Part shown: piece by piece, positions 26,136 through 35,615 of the stretch | How positions within the stretch are numbered: position 1 is the first letter of the stretch | Layout: each line of letters opens with the position of its first letter | NCBI RefSeq assembly: GCF_004363235.1 | Contig: NZ_SNYW01000014.1 | Span: forward strand, 69,501-133,500 | Length of the DNA: 64,000 bases | Source: Dongia mobilis | GTDB taxonomy: Bacteria > Pseudomonadota > Alphaproteobacteria > Dongiales > Dongiaceae | Direction: 5' to 3' | Notes under the pieces: generated by a model | The model's database searches: none | What the model was told of the DNA's origin: nothing | What the model saw: only the letters and a program-made list of their open reading frames with translations | Program-made: the position numbers and the translations under genes

Positions 26136-27794
26136 CTAACCAGGACGAAAGCCGTTGGTGATCGGATACCGTCGGTCCCGGCCGAAGGCGCGGCGCGATA
26201 TCTTGACCCCGGGCGGGGCCTGGCGACGCTTGTATTCAGCCAGATCCAGCATGCGCCAGACCCGGTGGACCGTGGCCCTGTCATAGCCCCTGGCGACGAT
26301 CTGGTCCACGGCCATCTCCTCCTCGACCAGGCAGGTGAGGATGCCGTCGAGGATGTCATAGGGCGGCAGGGTGTCCTGGTCGGTCTGGTCGGGCTTCAAT
26401 TCTGCCGAGGGCGGCTTGGAAATGACCCGTTCAGGCATGACCGCGCGCGCCGGCCCCAGGCAATCCGCCGGCTGGTGGTCGTTCCGCCATCGGCTCAAGG
26501 CGAAGACGGTCACCTTGTAGATGTCCTTGAGCACCGAATAGCCGCCGCACATGTCGCCATAGAGGGTCGCATAGCCGACCGACATTTCCGACTTGTTGCC
26601 GGTGGTCAGCAGCATGTGGCCGAGCTTGTTGGAGAGTGCCATCAGGGTTAGGCCGCGCGCGCGGCTCTGGATGTTTTCCTCGGTCGTGTCCGTCTGGCGC
26701 CCCGCGAACAGGGGGGCCAGCATCCCCTCGAAGGCCCGCATGGCAGGCTCGATGGAAACGACGTCATAGGCTATGCCCAGCAACTGGGCGCAGGCAGCCG
26801 CATCCTCAAGGCTCTCCCGGCTGGTATAGGGCGACGGCATCATGACGGCGCGCACCTTGTCCGGCCCAAGCGCGTCGACCGCAACCGCCGCCGACAAGGC
26901 ACTGTCGATGCCGCCGGAAAGTCCCAGGATCACGCCGGGAAAGTTGTTCTTGCGCACGTAATCGCGCAGGCCCAGCACCATCGCCTGATAGATCGAGTGC
27001 AGCCGCGGCAGGCTCTCGGTCGTCACCCCCGGCAGGCACTGCCAGCCCTCCTTGCCGCGCCGCCATTCGCTCACCTCGACCGCCTCCCGGAAGGCCGGCA
27101 GGCGCCAGCGAATCGCGCCGCCGCGGTCGAGTACGAAGGAATCGCCGTCGAAGACCAGTTCGTCCTGCCCGCCCACCTGGTTCACATAGATGATCGGCAG
27201 GCCGGTTTCCCGCTGACGTGCACGGGCGATGTCGAGGCGCTGGTCGATCTTGTCATGCTCATACGGGCTGCCATTGGGCACCACCAACAGATCGGCACCC
27301 CGCGCCCTGAGATGCGCCGCCGTGGTCGGAAACCAGAGATCCTCGCAGATCATCAGGCCGATATTCAGGCCCCCAAAGGCGACCGGTTCCAGCAATGGAC
27401 CCGGCTGGAAGACGCGCTTCTCGTCAAAGACCCCATAATTGGGCAGATCGTATTTGAAGCGCGCCGCAAGGACCCTGCCCTCGCCCAACAGAAAGGCGCC
27501 ATTGTGCAGCCTCCCCTCCTCCAGCCATGGCGCGCCGACGATGACGGCCGGCCCGCCATCGGCCGTCTCCCTTGCCAACGCCTCGACCGCCTCGCGGCAA
27601 GCTACCTGAAAGGCTGGCTTCAGGACCAGGTCCTCCGGCGGATAGCCGGAAACACCCAATTCGCCAGTAACCACCAGATCGGCACCCTTGGCCCGCGCTT
27701 CGACCCTCGCTGTCCGGATGCGCGACAGGTTGCCGGCAATGTCGCCCACCTTCGGGTTCAATTGGGCCAGAGCGATCCTGCTGGTTTCGGTCAT
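26136..27794 (-). CDS. nadE: Glutamine-dependent NAD(+) synthetase
   Basis: Final step of NAD synthesis. The 552-residue fusion has an N-terminal nitrilase-type glutaminase (catalytic Glu in GELGVSGYPPEDLVL, Lys near FKYDLPNYGVFDE, Cys in GLMICEDLWFP) and a C-terminal ATP-pyrophosphatase domain with GLSGGIDSALSAAVA and GNKSEMSVGYATLYGDMCGGYSVLKDIYK. A promoter, TTGACT-16-TAAGTT, is visible upstream. It heads nadE-gltX-cysS, and pncB, another NAD-pathway gene, lies just beyond the divergent small gene. Confidence 0.96.
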   Translation of the reverse strand: MTETSRIALAQLNPKVGDIAGNLSRIRTARVEARAKGADLVVTGELGVSGYPPEDLVLKPAFQVACREAVEALARETADGGPAVIVGAPWLEEGRLHNGAFLLGEGRVLAARFKYDLPNYGVFDEKRVFQPGPLLEPVAFGGLNIGLMICEDLWFPTTAAHLRARGADLLVVPNGSPYEHDKIDQRLDIARARQRETGLPIIYVNQVGGQDELVFDGDSFVLDRGGAIRWRLPAFREAVEVSEWRRGKEGWQCLPGVTTESLPRLHSIYQAMVLGLRDYVRKNNFPGVILGLSGGIDSALSAAVAVDALGPDKVRAVMMPSPYTSRESLEDAAACAQLLGIAYDVVSIEPAMRAFEGMLAPLFAGRQTDTTEENIQSRARGLTLMALSNKLGHMLLTTGNKSEMSVGYATLYGDMCGGYSVLKDIYKVTVFALSRWRNDHQPADCLGPARAVMPERVISKPPSAELKPDQTDQDTLPPYDILDGILTCLVEEEMAVDQIVARGYDRATVHRVWRMLDLAEYKRRQAPPGVKISRRAFGRDRRYPITNGFRPG

Positions 27795-27819
27795 GCTTTT
27801 CCTGCCTCTCGTCGCGGCA

Positions 27820-27847
27820 AACTTAACTTTTTGATTTCCCAAGTCAA
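27820..27847 (-). promoter_or_regulatory. Predicted promoter for nadE-gltX-cysS
   Basis: Minus strand TTGACT (27847-27842), 16-base spacer, TAAGTT (27825-27820), about 25 bases before the nadE ATG, in a locally AT-rich stretch. Confidence 0.6.
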
Positions 27848-27921
27848 TTGGCGAGGGGCACGCGGGGCCGGCACGGCACATGCTAGGATTGCAACAGCCA
27901 TCCCATGCCGGAGCCAGGATA

Positions 27922-28236
27922 ATGAAACGCTATCGCCCTGTAATTATTGCTGCGGTCGCCGCGCTGGTCGCCTCGGCCATGCACTTGCCCACCGCCGCGC
28001 AGGACCTGCCCGGCACCCTGACCCCCACCCCGGTGATCGAACAGGCGGGCGGCCGCTATGTGCTGATGGTACTCGATCAGGCCGATTTCGACCTCACCAA
28101 GTCGCGCTCGACCGTGAATGTCCTGCTCGATACCCGCACCGGCAAGACCTGGGTATTGCAATGGGGTGTCAAGCCAAACAGCAATGAACGCGGATATGTC
28201 TGGTCGGAGATCCCCTTCGCCGCGGCACCGAAATGA
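27922..28236 (+). CDS. Small exported protein of unknown function
   Basis: A 104-residue protein with a clear Sec signal peptide (MKRYRPVIIAAVAALVASAMHLPTAAQ, cleavage after TAAQ or nearby). The mature part of about 78 residues contains a hydrophobic beta pattern, GGRYVLMVLDQADFDL and VNVLLDTRTGKTWVLQWG, with no Cys. I do not recognise the family. The TWVLQW segment resembles small periplasmic beta proteins. Its stop abuts the stop of convergent pncB with no gap. Confidence 0.75.
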   Translation: MKRYRPVIIAAVAALVASAMHLPTAAQDLPGTLTPTPVIEQAGGRYVLMVLDQADFDLTKSRSTVNVLLDTRTGKTWVLQWGVKPNSNERGYVWSEIPFAAAPK

Positions 28237-29418
28237 TCATTCCTTCCGGAACAGGAACTCGCGACCGACCTTCACCCGCTTGACGCCGTTGTATTCGATG
28301 ATGTCGGCGGTGGCGTAGGTCTCGGTCCAGCGCTGCGGCAGGAAGGACCCGGTGCCGACCACGTCAATGGGTGCCTTGGCTTCTGCCATCACCTTGCACT
28401 TGGCCGGATCGAAACCCGACGAAGCGACGATCTTCACCTTGTGGAAGCCCTCGCGGTCGAGTGCGTCGCGCAGGTGCCAGATGGCGGCGGCCGAGACGCC
28501 GGCGCCGACCAGGCTCCTCAACTCCGCCTCGCTGCGATAGCCGCGGATCACGTTGGGCACATGCCGGTCGAGCACCGCATAGGAAGCCGGCGGGTCGAGG
28601 CCCTCAATGAAGCGGCTGCCCGGTGTATCGATGCGGACCGAGAGTTTCCCCTGCGATGCCATGGCGGCAAAGCGGCGCGCGACAGTCAGCGCATCGGTCA
28701 CTTCGCGGCCGAAATAATCGACCAGCACCGTCATCGGTTCGTCCGGGAAGGTCTCGTTGAACATCTCGGCCGCGCGCAGGGTTGAGCCGGCATAGCCGAT
28801 GAGGGCATGGGGCATGGTGCCCAACGCCCTTTCCTGGCCGAAATAATGCGCCGTCGCCTGGGTGGCATTGCCGACGAAGCCGGTGGCGCCCACTTTGCGC
28901 CGAGCCCGGTCGGACCCGACCGAGGCGGCATAGGCCATCATCTCTGCCATCTCCAGCCCGGCGCAATGGCGTGCATCCATGGCGAGGAAGGCAACCTTGG
29001 GGAGATCGGCGCACATGGTGAAGGCGTTGAACGCGGCAACGCAGGCCGGCCCCAGTTTCATCAGCAGCAGCGTCTCGAGGTCGGCCAGATGCACGAAGGA
29101 GCCGCTGACATACATGATCGGCTCGCCGGCACCGACCCAGCGGCCCTCGTCATATTGCAGATCGATCTTGAATTCGGCGCCCCGTTCGGCCGCGATGCCG
29201 TGCAGCCAGTCGATGGCGAGACGCGGCGCCGAGACCACCGGGCGCCGCATGAAGACGGCATAGGTGACCCTGCAATCGCCGAATTTCTCGACGGTCGCCT
29301 TGGTCTTCAGGAAATACTGGTCGGACCAGTCGGCAATGGCAGCGGAAGCAGGGCCTGCAACCGGCCCCGCCTCCGACCTGGCATTGTCGTTACGAGGCTT
29401 CGGCGATGCGTTGTCCAC
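28237..29418 (-). CDS. pncB: Nicotinate phosphoribosyltransferase
   Basis: Makes nicotinate mononucleotide from nicotinate and PRPP in NAD salvage. The 393-residue protein has the family segments [65 protein letters not shown] (the His of MPHA is conserved) and [11 protein letters not shown], then VGTGSFLP near the end. The start is a GTG overlapping aroG by 29 bases; the first 25 residues are low-complexity and true initiation may be a little later. Confidence 0.9.
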   Translation of the reverse strand: MDNASPKPRNDNARSEAGPVAGPASAAIADWSDQYFLKTKATVEKFGDCRVTYAVFMRRPVVSAPRLAIDWLHGIAAERGAEFKIDLQYDEGRWVGAGEPIMYVSGSFVHLADLETLLLMKLGPACVAAFNAFTMCADLPKVAFLAMDARHCAGLEMAEMMAYAASVGSDRARRKVGATGFVGNATQATAHYFGQERALGTMPHALIGYAGSTLRAAEMFNETFPDEPMTVLVDYFGREVTDALTVARRFAAMASQGKLSVRIDTPGSRFIEGLDPPASYAVLDRHVPNVIRGYRSEAELRSLVGAGVSAAAIWHLRDALDREGFHKVKIVASSGFDPAKCKVMAEAKAPIDVVGTGSFLPQRWTETYATADIIEYNGVKRVKVGREFLFRKE

Positions 29419-30769
29419 CGGCGCGCTCCGCTTTCAATTGCTCGGCAATCAGGAAGGCAAGTTCCAGGGCCTGCGTCGCATTGAGGCGCGGGTCGCAATG
29501 GGTATGATAACGGTCGGCCAGGGCATCCTCGGTCACCGCCTTGGCGCCGCCGATGCATTCGGTAACGTCCTGGCCGGTCATCTCGAAATGCACGCCGCCA
29601 GCATGGGTGCCCTCGGCGCGGTGCACGGCGAAGAAGCCCTTCACCTCGGCCAGGATCCGGTCGAAGGGCCGCGTCTTGTAGCCGGTCGAGGATTTGATCG
29701 TGTTGCCGTGCATGGGATCGCAGGACCAGACGACCTTGGCGCCGTGGCGCTTCACGGCGCGGACCAGCGGCGGCAACTTCTGCTCCACCTTGTCATGCGC
29801 CATCCGGGCGATGAGGGTGAGGCGACCCGGTATGTTCTGCGGGTTGAGGATGTCGATCAGGCGAAGCAGCTCGTCCGGCTCCATGGTGGGCCCGCATTTG
29901 ACGCCGATCGGGTTCTGGATGCCGCGCATGAACTCGACATGGGCGCCGTCCAGCTGGCGCGTGCGGTCGCCAATCCACAGCATGTGCGCCGAGCAGGCAT
30001 ACCACTTGCCGGTGAGGCTATCGACGCGGGTCAGCGTCTGCTCGAAATTGAGCAGCAGCGCCTCGTGGCTGGTGAAGAATTCGGTCTCGCGGATCTGCGG
30101 CACCGTCTCGGAGGTGAGGCCGCAGGCGGCCATGAACTCAAGTGTTTCCGAAAGCCGGTCGGCCAGTTCCTTGTAGCGGTGGCCGAGCGGGCTGTCGGCC
30201 ACGAAATCGAGGTTCCAGCGATGCACCTTGTGAAGATCGGCAAAGCCGCCCTGGGCGAAGGCGCGCAGCAGATTGAGCGTCGACGCCGACTGGTTATAGG
30301 CCTGGATGAGGCGCTCCGGGTCCGGAATGCGCGCCTCCCTGGTGAACTCGATGCCGTTCACATTGTCGCCGCGATAGCTCGGCAGTTCGACGCCGTCGAT
30401 CACCTCAGTCGGCGAGGAGCGCGGCTTGCCGAACTGGCCAGCCATGCGGCCGATCTTCACCACGGGCATGGCCGCACCGAAGGTCAGCACGACCGCCATC
30501 TGCAGCAGGACGCGGAAGGTATCGCGGATATTGTTGGCCGAGAACTCGGCGAAACTTTCGGCGCAATCGCCGCCCTGCAGCAGGAAGGCCTTCCCTTCAG
30601 CCACATTGCCCAGCACCTCGGTGAGGCGCCGCGCCTCGCCAGCAAAAACGAGCGGCGGATAGGCGCGCAGGCGCTCCTCGACCGACGCCAGCTTGGCGGC
30701 GTCCGGATATTCGGGAACCTGGGAGATCGGCTTGCCACGCCAGCTCTCCGGCGACCATTTCGTGCTCAT
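29390..30769 (-). CDS. aroG: Class II 3-deoxy-7-phosphoheptulonate synthase
   Basis: Condenses phosphoenolpyruvate and erythrose 4-phosphate, the first shikimate-pathway step. The 459-residue plant-type enzyme has [72 protein letters not shown] and CDPMHGNT (metal-binding His). No added regulatory or chorismate mutase domain is seen. ATG 30769 has AGAGG seven bases upstream; the open frame reaches 30799. A promoter with a palindrome over its -35 box lies upstream. Confidence 0.95.
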   Translation of the reverse strand: MSTKWSPESWRGKPISQVPEYPDAAKLASVEERLRAYPPLVFAGEARRLTEVLGNVAEGKAFLLQGGDCAESFAEFSANNIRDTFRVLLQMAVVLTFGAAMPVVKIGRMAGQFGKPRSSPTEVIDGVELPSYRGDNVNGIEFTREARIPDPERLIQAYNQSASTLNLLRAFAQGGFADLHKVHRWNLDFVADSPLGHRYKELADRLSETLEFMAACGLTSETVPQIRETEFFTSHEALLLNFEQTLTRVDSLTGKWYACSAHMLWIGDRTRQLDGAHVEFMRGIQNPIGVKCGPTMEPDELLRLIDILNPQNIPGRLTLIARMAHDKVEQKLPPLVRAVKRHGAKVVWSCDPMHGNTIKSSTGYKTRPFDRILAEVKGFFAVHRAEGTHAGGVHFEMTGQDVTECIGGAKAVTEDALADRYHTHCDPRLNATQALELAFLIAEQLKAERAGGQRIAEAS

Positions 30770-30837
30770 CTTGCAGCCTCTGCGCGCGCCCGCGCTCATG
30801 GGTTGAACCTGACAGGCTGTGGATAACAGCCGCCTTC

Positions 30838-30866
30838 GATATACGATTTATGGGCCGGCCTTGCAA
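30838..30866 (-). promoter_or_regulatory. Predicted promoter for aroG
   Basis: Minus strand TTGCAA (30866-30861), 17-base spacer, TATATC (30843-30838). Good match, in the 158-base gap between aroG and the upstream gene. Confidence 0.6.
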
Positions 30867-30875
30867 ATGATGCAA
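30861..30875. promoter_or_regulatory. Palindrome TTGCA-N5-TGCAA over the aroG -35 box
   Basis: A perfect 5-bp inverted repeat with a 5-base centre covers the -35 element of the aroG promoter. Position is suited to repression; similarity to alphaproteobacterial Fur/Mur-type boxes is suggestive only. Confidence 0.4.
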
Positions 30876-30927
30876 GAAAGGCGCGCAATTCATTGAAATA
30901 GTTGATATTTAATCCCAAACGGACGGG

Positions 30928-31389
30928 TCAACCATCGCCGCCGAATATGAACAGTGTCGGCTCCGTCAACACCATCCGTAAAGGCGTGTACCGCCAGTCA
31001 CCGTCTGTTTCCGAGTAATGCGGCTTGTTGATCATCCGACGGTGGATAAAGGACCCGCCGGCAAGATCATCCGGCGTAAACACGATCTCGCTGGAGAAGG
31101 ACTTCGCGGCCAATGTCGTCGCCGCACGGTCCGGGCTCCCGTGCTGTACGACATAGCGGAGCGAGATCGGATAGCCGCCGAGATCGATCACGGTTGCCGG
31201 CGCATCGCGGACAAGGCAGATCTCTCCGTTAGAGTGCGCCCCGAAAAGGTCGTCGATGGATGATTGGCTGGATTCGGCATAGGTGATGCGGATCGCCGCC
31301 GCGGTATTGCATTCAAGGGTATCAACATCCGCCCAGGCCGTGGACAAGGGCAACAAGAACAAGGTCGCGGTGGCAAGAAACTGCTTCAT
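30928..31389 (-). CDS. Exported protein of unknown function
   Basis: A 153-residue protein with Sec signal peptide MKQFLATATLFLLPLSTAWA, cleaved before DVDTLECN. Two Cys (ECNTAAAI and EICLVRD) could form one disulfide in the periplasm. The rest alternates beta-type segments (TVIDLGGYPISLRYVV, LRMVLTEPTLFIFGG). No family recognised. It lies 56 bases after gor in the same direction and could share its transcript; a link to redox function would be inference only. Confidence 0.75.
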   Translation of the reverse strand: MKQFLATATLFLLPLSTAWADVDTLECNTAAAIRITYAESSQSSIDDLFGAHSNGEICLVRDAPATVIDLGGYPISLRYVVQHGSPDRAATTLAAKSFSSEIVFTPDDLAGGSFIHRRMINKPHYSETDGDWRYTPLRMVLTEPTLFIFGGDG

Positions 31390-31445
31390 GTCAGCCAGTT
31401 TAGTCCGGATGGCGACGCTGGCTGATCACGACGCCGTGAATGCCA

Positions 31446-32801
31446 TCACGCCGCCACGGGATTTCGCATGGTGACGAATTCCTCGGCAGCCGTCGGGTGC
31501 ACCGCCATGGTGGCATCGAATTGCTGCTTGGTGGCGCCCATTTTCACGGCGATGCCAAGGGCCTGGATGATCTCCGGCGCGTCCTGGCCCACCATATGCG
31601 CGCCCAGCACGACCTGGCTCGCTCGATCCACCACGAGTTTCATCAAGGTCCGCTCGTCACGGCCGGAGAGCGTGTGTTTCAACGGCTTGAAATCCGCCTT
31701 GTAGATGTCGAGTTCCCTGCCCTCGCCCCGCGCCTCGGCTTCGGTCGTGCCGACGGTGCCGATCGGCGGATGGCTGAAGACGGCGGTGGCAATGACAGCA
31801 TGGTCGACCGACCAGGGCCTGTTGCCGAACACCGTATCGGCATAGGCATGGCCTTCCTTGATCGCGACCGGAGTCAGATTGACCCGGTCGGTGCAATCGC
31901 CCACGGCATGGATGTTGTCGACATTGGTCTTCGAGAACGCGTCGACCGCGATGGCGCCGCCCTTGCCGAGTGCCACACCGGCGGCTTCCAGTCCCAGGCC
32001 ATCCGTCTTTGGCCTGCGGCCGGTCGCGTACATGACGGCGTCGCATTCGATCGTGGCGCCGGATTTCAGCGTCACCCGCCGCCCTGCCCCGACCGCCTCG
32101 ATCTTCACGACATCCGCCTTGGTCTGCAGATTGATGCCCTTCTTGACGATCTCACTAGCCGCAAAATGGCGAATATCGTCATCGAAGCCGCGCAGGATCT
32201 GCTCGCCGCGATAGAGCAGATGGGTCTCGGCACCAAGGCCGTTGAAAATGCCGGCAAACTCGACCGCGATATAGCCGCCGCCGACGATGGCGACGTGCCG
32301 CGGCATTTGCTCCAGGTGGAAGGCCTCGTTCGAGGTGATGGCAAGTTCGATCCCCGGCACCGGCGGCATTTCCGGCCAGCCGCCAACGGCGACCAGGATG
32401 TTCCGTGCCGTAACGCGCCTGCCGCCGACATCCAGCGTATGCGGGTCGAGCAGCACGGCGCGGCTTTCCAGCAGCGCCACGTTCGAACCCGCTAACAGCT
32501 TCTTGTAGATGCCATTGAGGCGGTCGATCTCCCTGTCCTTGTTGGCGATCAGGGTCGGCCAGTCGAACCTCGCCTCGCCCGACGACCAGCCATAGGCGCG
32601 GGCATCCTCGAAATCCTCGTGGAAATGGGCGGCATAAGAGAGCAGCTTCTTCGGCACGCAGCCCCGGATGACGCAGGTGCCGCCGACGCGACTCTCCTCG
32701 GCGATGGCGACTTTGGCGCCATACCCGGCGGCGATCCTGGCCGCGCGCACGCCGCCCGAGCCGGCACCGATGACAAAGAGGTCGTAATCGAACTGGGACA
32801 T
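31446..32801 (-). CDS. gor: Glutathione-disulfide reductase
   Basis: NADPH-dependent flavoenzyme that regenerates glutathione. The 451-residue protein has FAD-binding GAGSGGVRAARIAAGYG, redox-active disulfide GGTCVIRGCVPKK, the NAD(P) fold VAIVGGGYIAVEFAG followed by a basic Arg loop (LLYRGEQILR) that favours NADPH, AVGDCTDRVNLTPVA, and the C-terminal catalytic HPTAAEEFVTMR. The CVIRGC and C-terminal pattern separate it from dihydrolipoamide and mercuric reductases. Confidence 0.94.
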   Translation of the reverse strand: MSQFDYDLFVIGAGSGGVRAARIAAGYGAKVAIAEESRVGGTCVIRGCVPKKLLSYAAHFHEDFEDARAYGWSSGEARFDWPTLIANKDREIDRLNGIYKKLLAGSNVALLESRAVLLDPHTLDVGGRRVTARNILVAVGGWPEMPPVPGIELAITSNEAFHLEQMPRHVAIVGGGYIAVEFAGIFNGLGAETHLLYRGEQILRGFDDDIRHFAASEIVKKGINLQTKADVVKIEAVGAGRRVTLKSGATIECDAVMYATGRRPKTDGLGLEAAGVALGKGGAIAVDAFSKTNVDNIHAVGDCTDRVNLTPVAIKEGHAYADTVFGNRPWSVDHAVIATAVFSHPPIGTVGTTEAEARGEGRELDIYKADFKPLKHTLSGRDERTLMKLVVDRASQVVLGAHMVGQDAPEIIQALGIAVKMGATKQQFDATMAVHPTAAEEFVTMRNPVAA

Positions 32802-32930
32802 CGCAAAGCTCCTGCCTTTGGCCGGCAGCTTTGCACGTTACCCCATGATTGGGTCAATCATTTCGGCCATTCATTCCGGATCTGCGGCATAACCCGTAAG
32901 GACGAAATGGATTTCGCCCTCCGGCTACTT

Positions 32931-34358
32931 TTACGCCGTCTCCGCCCCAACTTGCGGCAGGCCCGACGCGCCATGTCCTGTTGCCTGGCGCCAGAAATGC
33001 CGCACGGCGAAGGCCGCCACGGCGACCTGGAGCATGATCGGGGCAAAATTGAGCCAGGCATTGTCACCCGCCACCGGCAGAACCAGGGTGATGTAGTCGA
33101 GATAGCCGCCGAAGGTGAGAATGACGGCTAGTGGCCAGTAGACCAGGGCGAGATAGACAAGCCAGGTCATGTCCGCGCGATGGCGCCAGGGCCCGAAGCT
33201 GAGACAAAGCAGGACGAGGAGATCGCGCAGCACAAAAAGCGCCAGCAGAACTCCCGAATGCGCCAGATTCTCGAAGGACAGGAAGATGTCGAAGCGCAGC
33301 ATGGCGTAGAGCAACCCGCGCGGCAGGCCGTCCTGCGGCATGGTCAGGATGGTCGTCACCATCACCGCGCAATAGGCCAGGAAGACGACATAGCCGGACA
33401 GCCACCAAGGAGTCTCGGCGAGACCGCGCCGCAGATCGCACTGCGCCAGCGCGATCAGGCCGGAGCGGTAGCGGATCGGGTCGCGCGGATCGGCCAGGGC
33501 GGCGGCATAGACGATCAGCATCAGGATGAGCGGTACCGAAACGATCCCGACGAGATCGCTGCTGCCGGGCCAGAGCGCCACGCGCTCCGCCGCAAAAATG
33601 GCGAAGGCCAGGAACAGCAGCCAGACCCAGGGCCAGGCCCGGTATTGCAGTTCGTTGCGCATCAGCCGATAGGCCGCGATGATCGCCCAGAGGAAGAGGA
33701 AGCTGCCAAGAATGGCCCCGATCAGCGGCCAGGTGGCTTCGCTCTCGCCGATGCGGCCGATGCGGGGCGCCACGTCGACCTGCTCCAGCAGGCGCACCGA
33801 TTCTACCCCGCTGACGACGACATAGACGAAGAAGCCGATGGTCTGCGCCAGGGTGATGGTCAGGCGCCGATAGAATACCGTCTTGCGCATCAAAAGCAGC
33901 ACGATGGCGAAGGCCGTGGTATGTGCGAGTGCCGCGCCGATCAGGGCCAGATAGACCCCGAGCCAGAAGTTCCCGGCGCGGCCAGGCGGAAAATCGAGTT
34001 GTTGGCCGGCCAGCACATAGGCGAGGATCGCAAGTACACCGCAATACCAGACGAAAGCGGTACCGCCCACCAGCTTGCCCCAGACCATCGACCATGCCGA
34101 GAGGCCGGACATGCGCTGCATTTCCCAGGTGCCGGTTCCCACTTCCTCGGCCAGCGAATCCGCGGCGCGGCGCGGCCCCCACATGCCGAAGATGACCAGA
34201 ATGGCAAGATTGGCCCCGAAAAGAACTCGGGCAAAACCGCCGAAGGCATAGAGCGCATAGGCAATAGTAACGCCGACGACCAAGGCGCCGGCGAGACGCT
34301 GCCAGCCGCATTGCAGCCACAGGTTCCGGCGGAGTTCTGGGTTGAGTTCCGGCATCAT
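32931..34358 (-). CDS. ABC-2-type transporter permease
   Basis: A polytopic membrane protein of 475 residues with about 12 hydrophobic segments and no large soluble domain. The stretch SLAEEVGTGTWEMQRMSGLSAWSMVWGKL early in the protein is the kind of amphipathic coupling segment seen in ABC-2 permeases. It overlaps the adjacent ATPase gene by four bases, so the two form an exporter. Substrate is unknown; no cargo or accessory gene is adjacent. Confidence 0.8.
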   Translation of the reverse strand: MMPELNPELRRNLWLQCGWQRLAGALVVGVTIAYALYAFGGFARVLFGANLAILVIFGMWGPRRAADSLAEEVGTGTWEMQRMSGLSAWSMVWGKLVGGTAFVWYCGVLAILAYVLAGQQLDFPPGRAGNFWLGVYLALIGAALAHTTAFAIVLLLMRKTVFYRRLTITLAQTIGFFVYVVVSGVESVRLLEQVDVAPRIGRIGESEATWPLIGAILGSFLFLWAIIAAYRLMRNELQYRAWPWVWLLFLAFAIFAAERVALWPGSSDLVGIVSVPLILMLIVYAAALADPRDPIRYRSGLIALAQCDLRRGLAETPWWLSGYVVFLAYCAVMVTTILTMPQDGLPRGLLYAMLRFDIFLSFENLAHSGVLLALFVLRDLLVLLCLSFGPWRHRADMTWLVYLALVYWPLAVILTFGGYLDYITLVLPVAGDNAWLNFAPIMLQVAVAAFAVRHFWRQATGHGASGLPQVGAETA

Positions 34359-35329
34359 GTTCCGGCCTCGCCGTTTTCCGGCCCGGTCAGCAGGCCGGGC
34401 CTTGCTGGCGGCCGGTCGCGCATGCGCTCAAGATAGATATCCTGCAGGCTGCGCCGCTCCGGTGCAAAACAGGTCAGCCCCAATCCCTCTGCCGCAAGCC
34501 TGGCGAGGATAGCGGCCCGGATCGCGGGATCGTCCGTCAAACGCACCAGCGCCTCGTCCGATCCGCAGGTTATCACTTCTAGTTCCGTTATGGCTGACAG
34601 GCGTCGGCGCAGGTCCGGGATGTTCGCCGCGAATCCAAGGCGGATGTCACGCGAGGCACCGCCCTCGGCGGCGATACGTTCCAGCGAGGCATGCTCCACC
34701 ACCCGGCCGGCCTTCAGCATCAGGATATGGGTCGAATAATCCTGCAATTCGGCGAGGATATGCGAGGAGACAAGGATGGTCATCCCCTCGCCCGCCAACT
34801 GCCGCAAGACGGCGGAGAGGCCAATCCGCGCCGCCGGGTCGAGGCCGGAAGCCGGCTCGTCCAGCATCAGGAAGGCAGGATCGTGCAGGATAGCCTGGGC
34901 TATGGCGAGGCGCTGGCGAAGCCCGCGCGACAGCGTCCCGGCCCGCTGGTCGATACGGTCGGCGATCTCGAGCCGGGCAGCCGCCATCGCGACGATCGCC
35001 GCCCTTTCGGTCCGGGCGATGCCCTGGGCCGCGGCCCGGTAGTCGAGGCATTGCGCCACGGTCAGTTCGTCATAAAGGCCATAGAAATCCGGCAGAAAGC
35101 CCATGCGCCGATGCGCTGCGCGCGGATTGTCGTGAACGTTCGCGCCGGCGAGCAGGACCCTTCCGGCGAAGGGTCGCTCGAGGGCGGCGCAGACGCGCAT
35201 CAACGTGGATTTGCCGGCGCCATTCGGGCCCACCAATGCCGTGATGCTTCCCGCCTCGACCTCGAAGGAGACATCGTCCAGGGCTCGATGGCCGGGATAA
35301 TCGTAGATCAGATTCTCTACCCTCAGCAT
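34355..35329 (-). CDS. ABC exporter ATP-binding protein
   Basis: A 324-residue ATPase of the CcmA/NatA-like class. Walker A GPNGAGKST, Q-loop MGFLPDFYGLYDELTV, signature LSRGLRQRLAIAQAI, Walker B FLMLDEPASGLDP and switch VSSHILAEL are all intact. The C-terminal 100 residues form an accessory domain of unknown role. ATG 35329 begins at MLRVENLIYDYPGH where similarity starts; the frame remains open to 35437. Paired with the ABC-2 permease. Confidence 0.9.
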   Translation of the reverse strand: MLRVENLIYDYPGHRALDDVSFEVEAGSITALVGPNGAGKSTLMRVCAALERPFAGRVLLAGANVHDNPRAAHRRMGFLPDFYGLYDELTVAQCLDYRAAAQGIARTERAAIVAMAAARLEIADRIDQRAGTLSRGLRQRLAIAQAILHDPAFLMLDEPASGLDPAARIGLSAVLRQLAGEGMTILVSSHILAELQDYSTHILMLKAGRVVEHASLERIAAEGGASRDIRLGFAANIPDLRRRLSAITELEVITCGSDEALVRLTDDPAIRAAILARLAAEGLGLTCFAPERRSLQDIYLERMRDRPPARPGLLTGPENGEAGT

Positions 35330-35615
35330 GGCGCCAGTGTCGCGGCTTTGCGCCGCGAATGGAAGCCCCACTCTCGCCAGTAACCCATTGTTTTTCAGAG
35401 GATATGGTACGGGGCGCAACAATCGCGACAAGGCCATTCTCGCCAGATGACAGATACGTCACCATCCGTTAACCTTACCCCATTAGCATGTGCAGCAACG
35501 GGGGCCCGGCAGTCGCCCTGTCGCCCGCGGTAGGAGACTTGCCTGTGGCATTCGGCGGTTCGGCCGTGTCGTCGCGCATCTGCATCGAATATTCGGTTTG
35601 AAAAGGGGAAGCACA

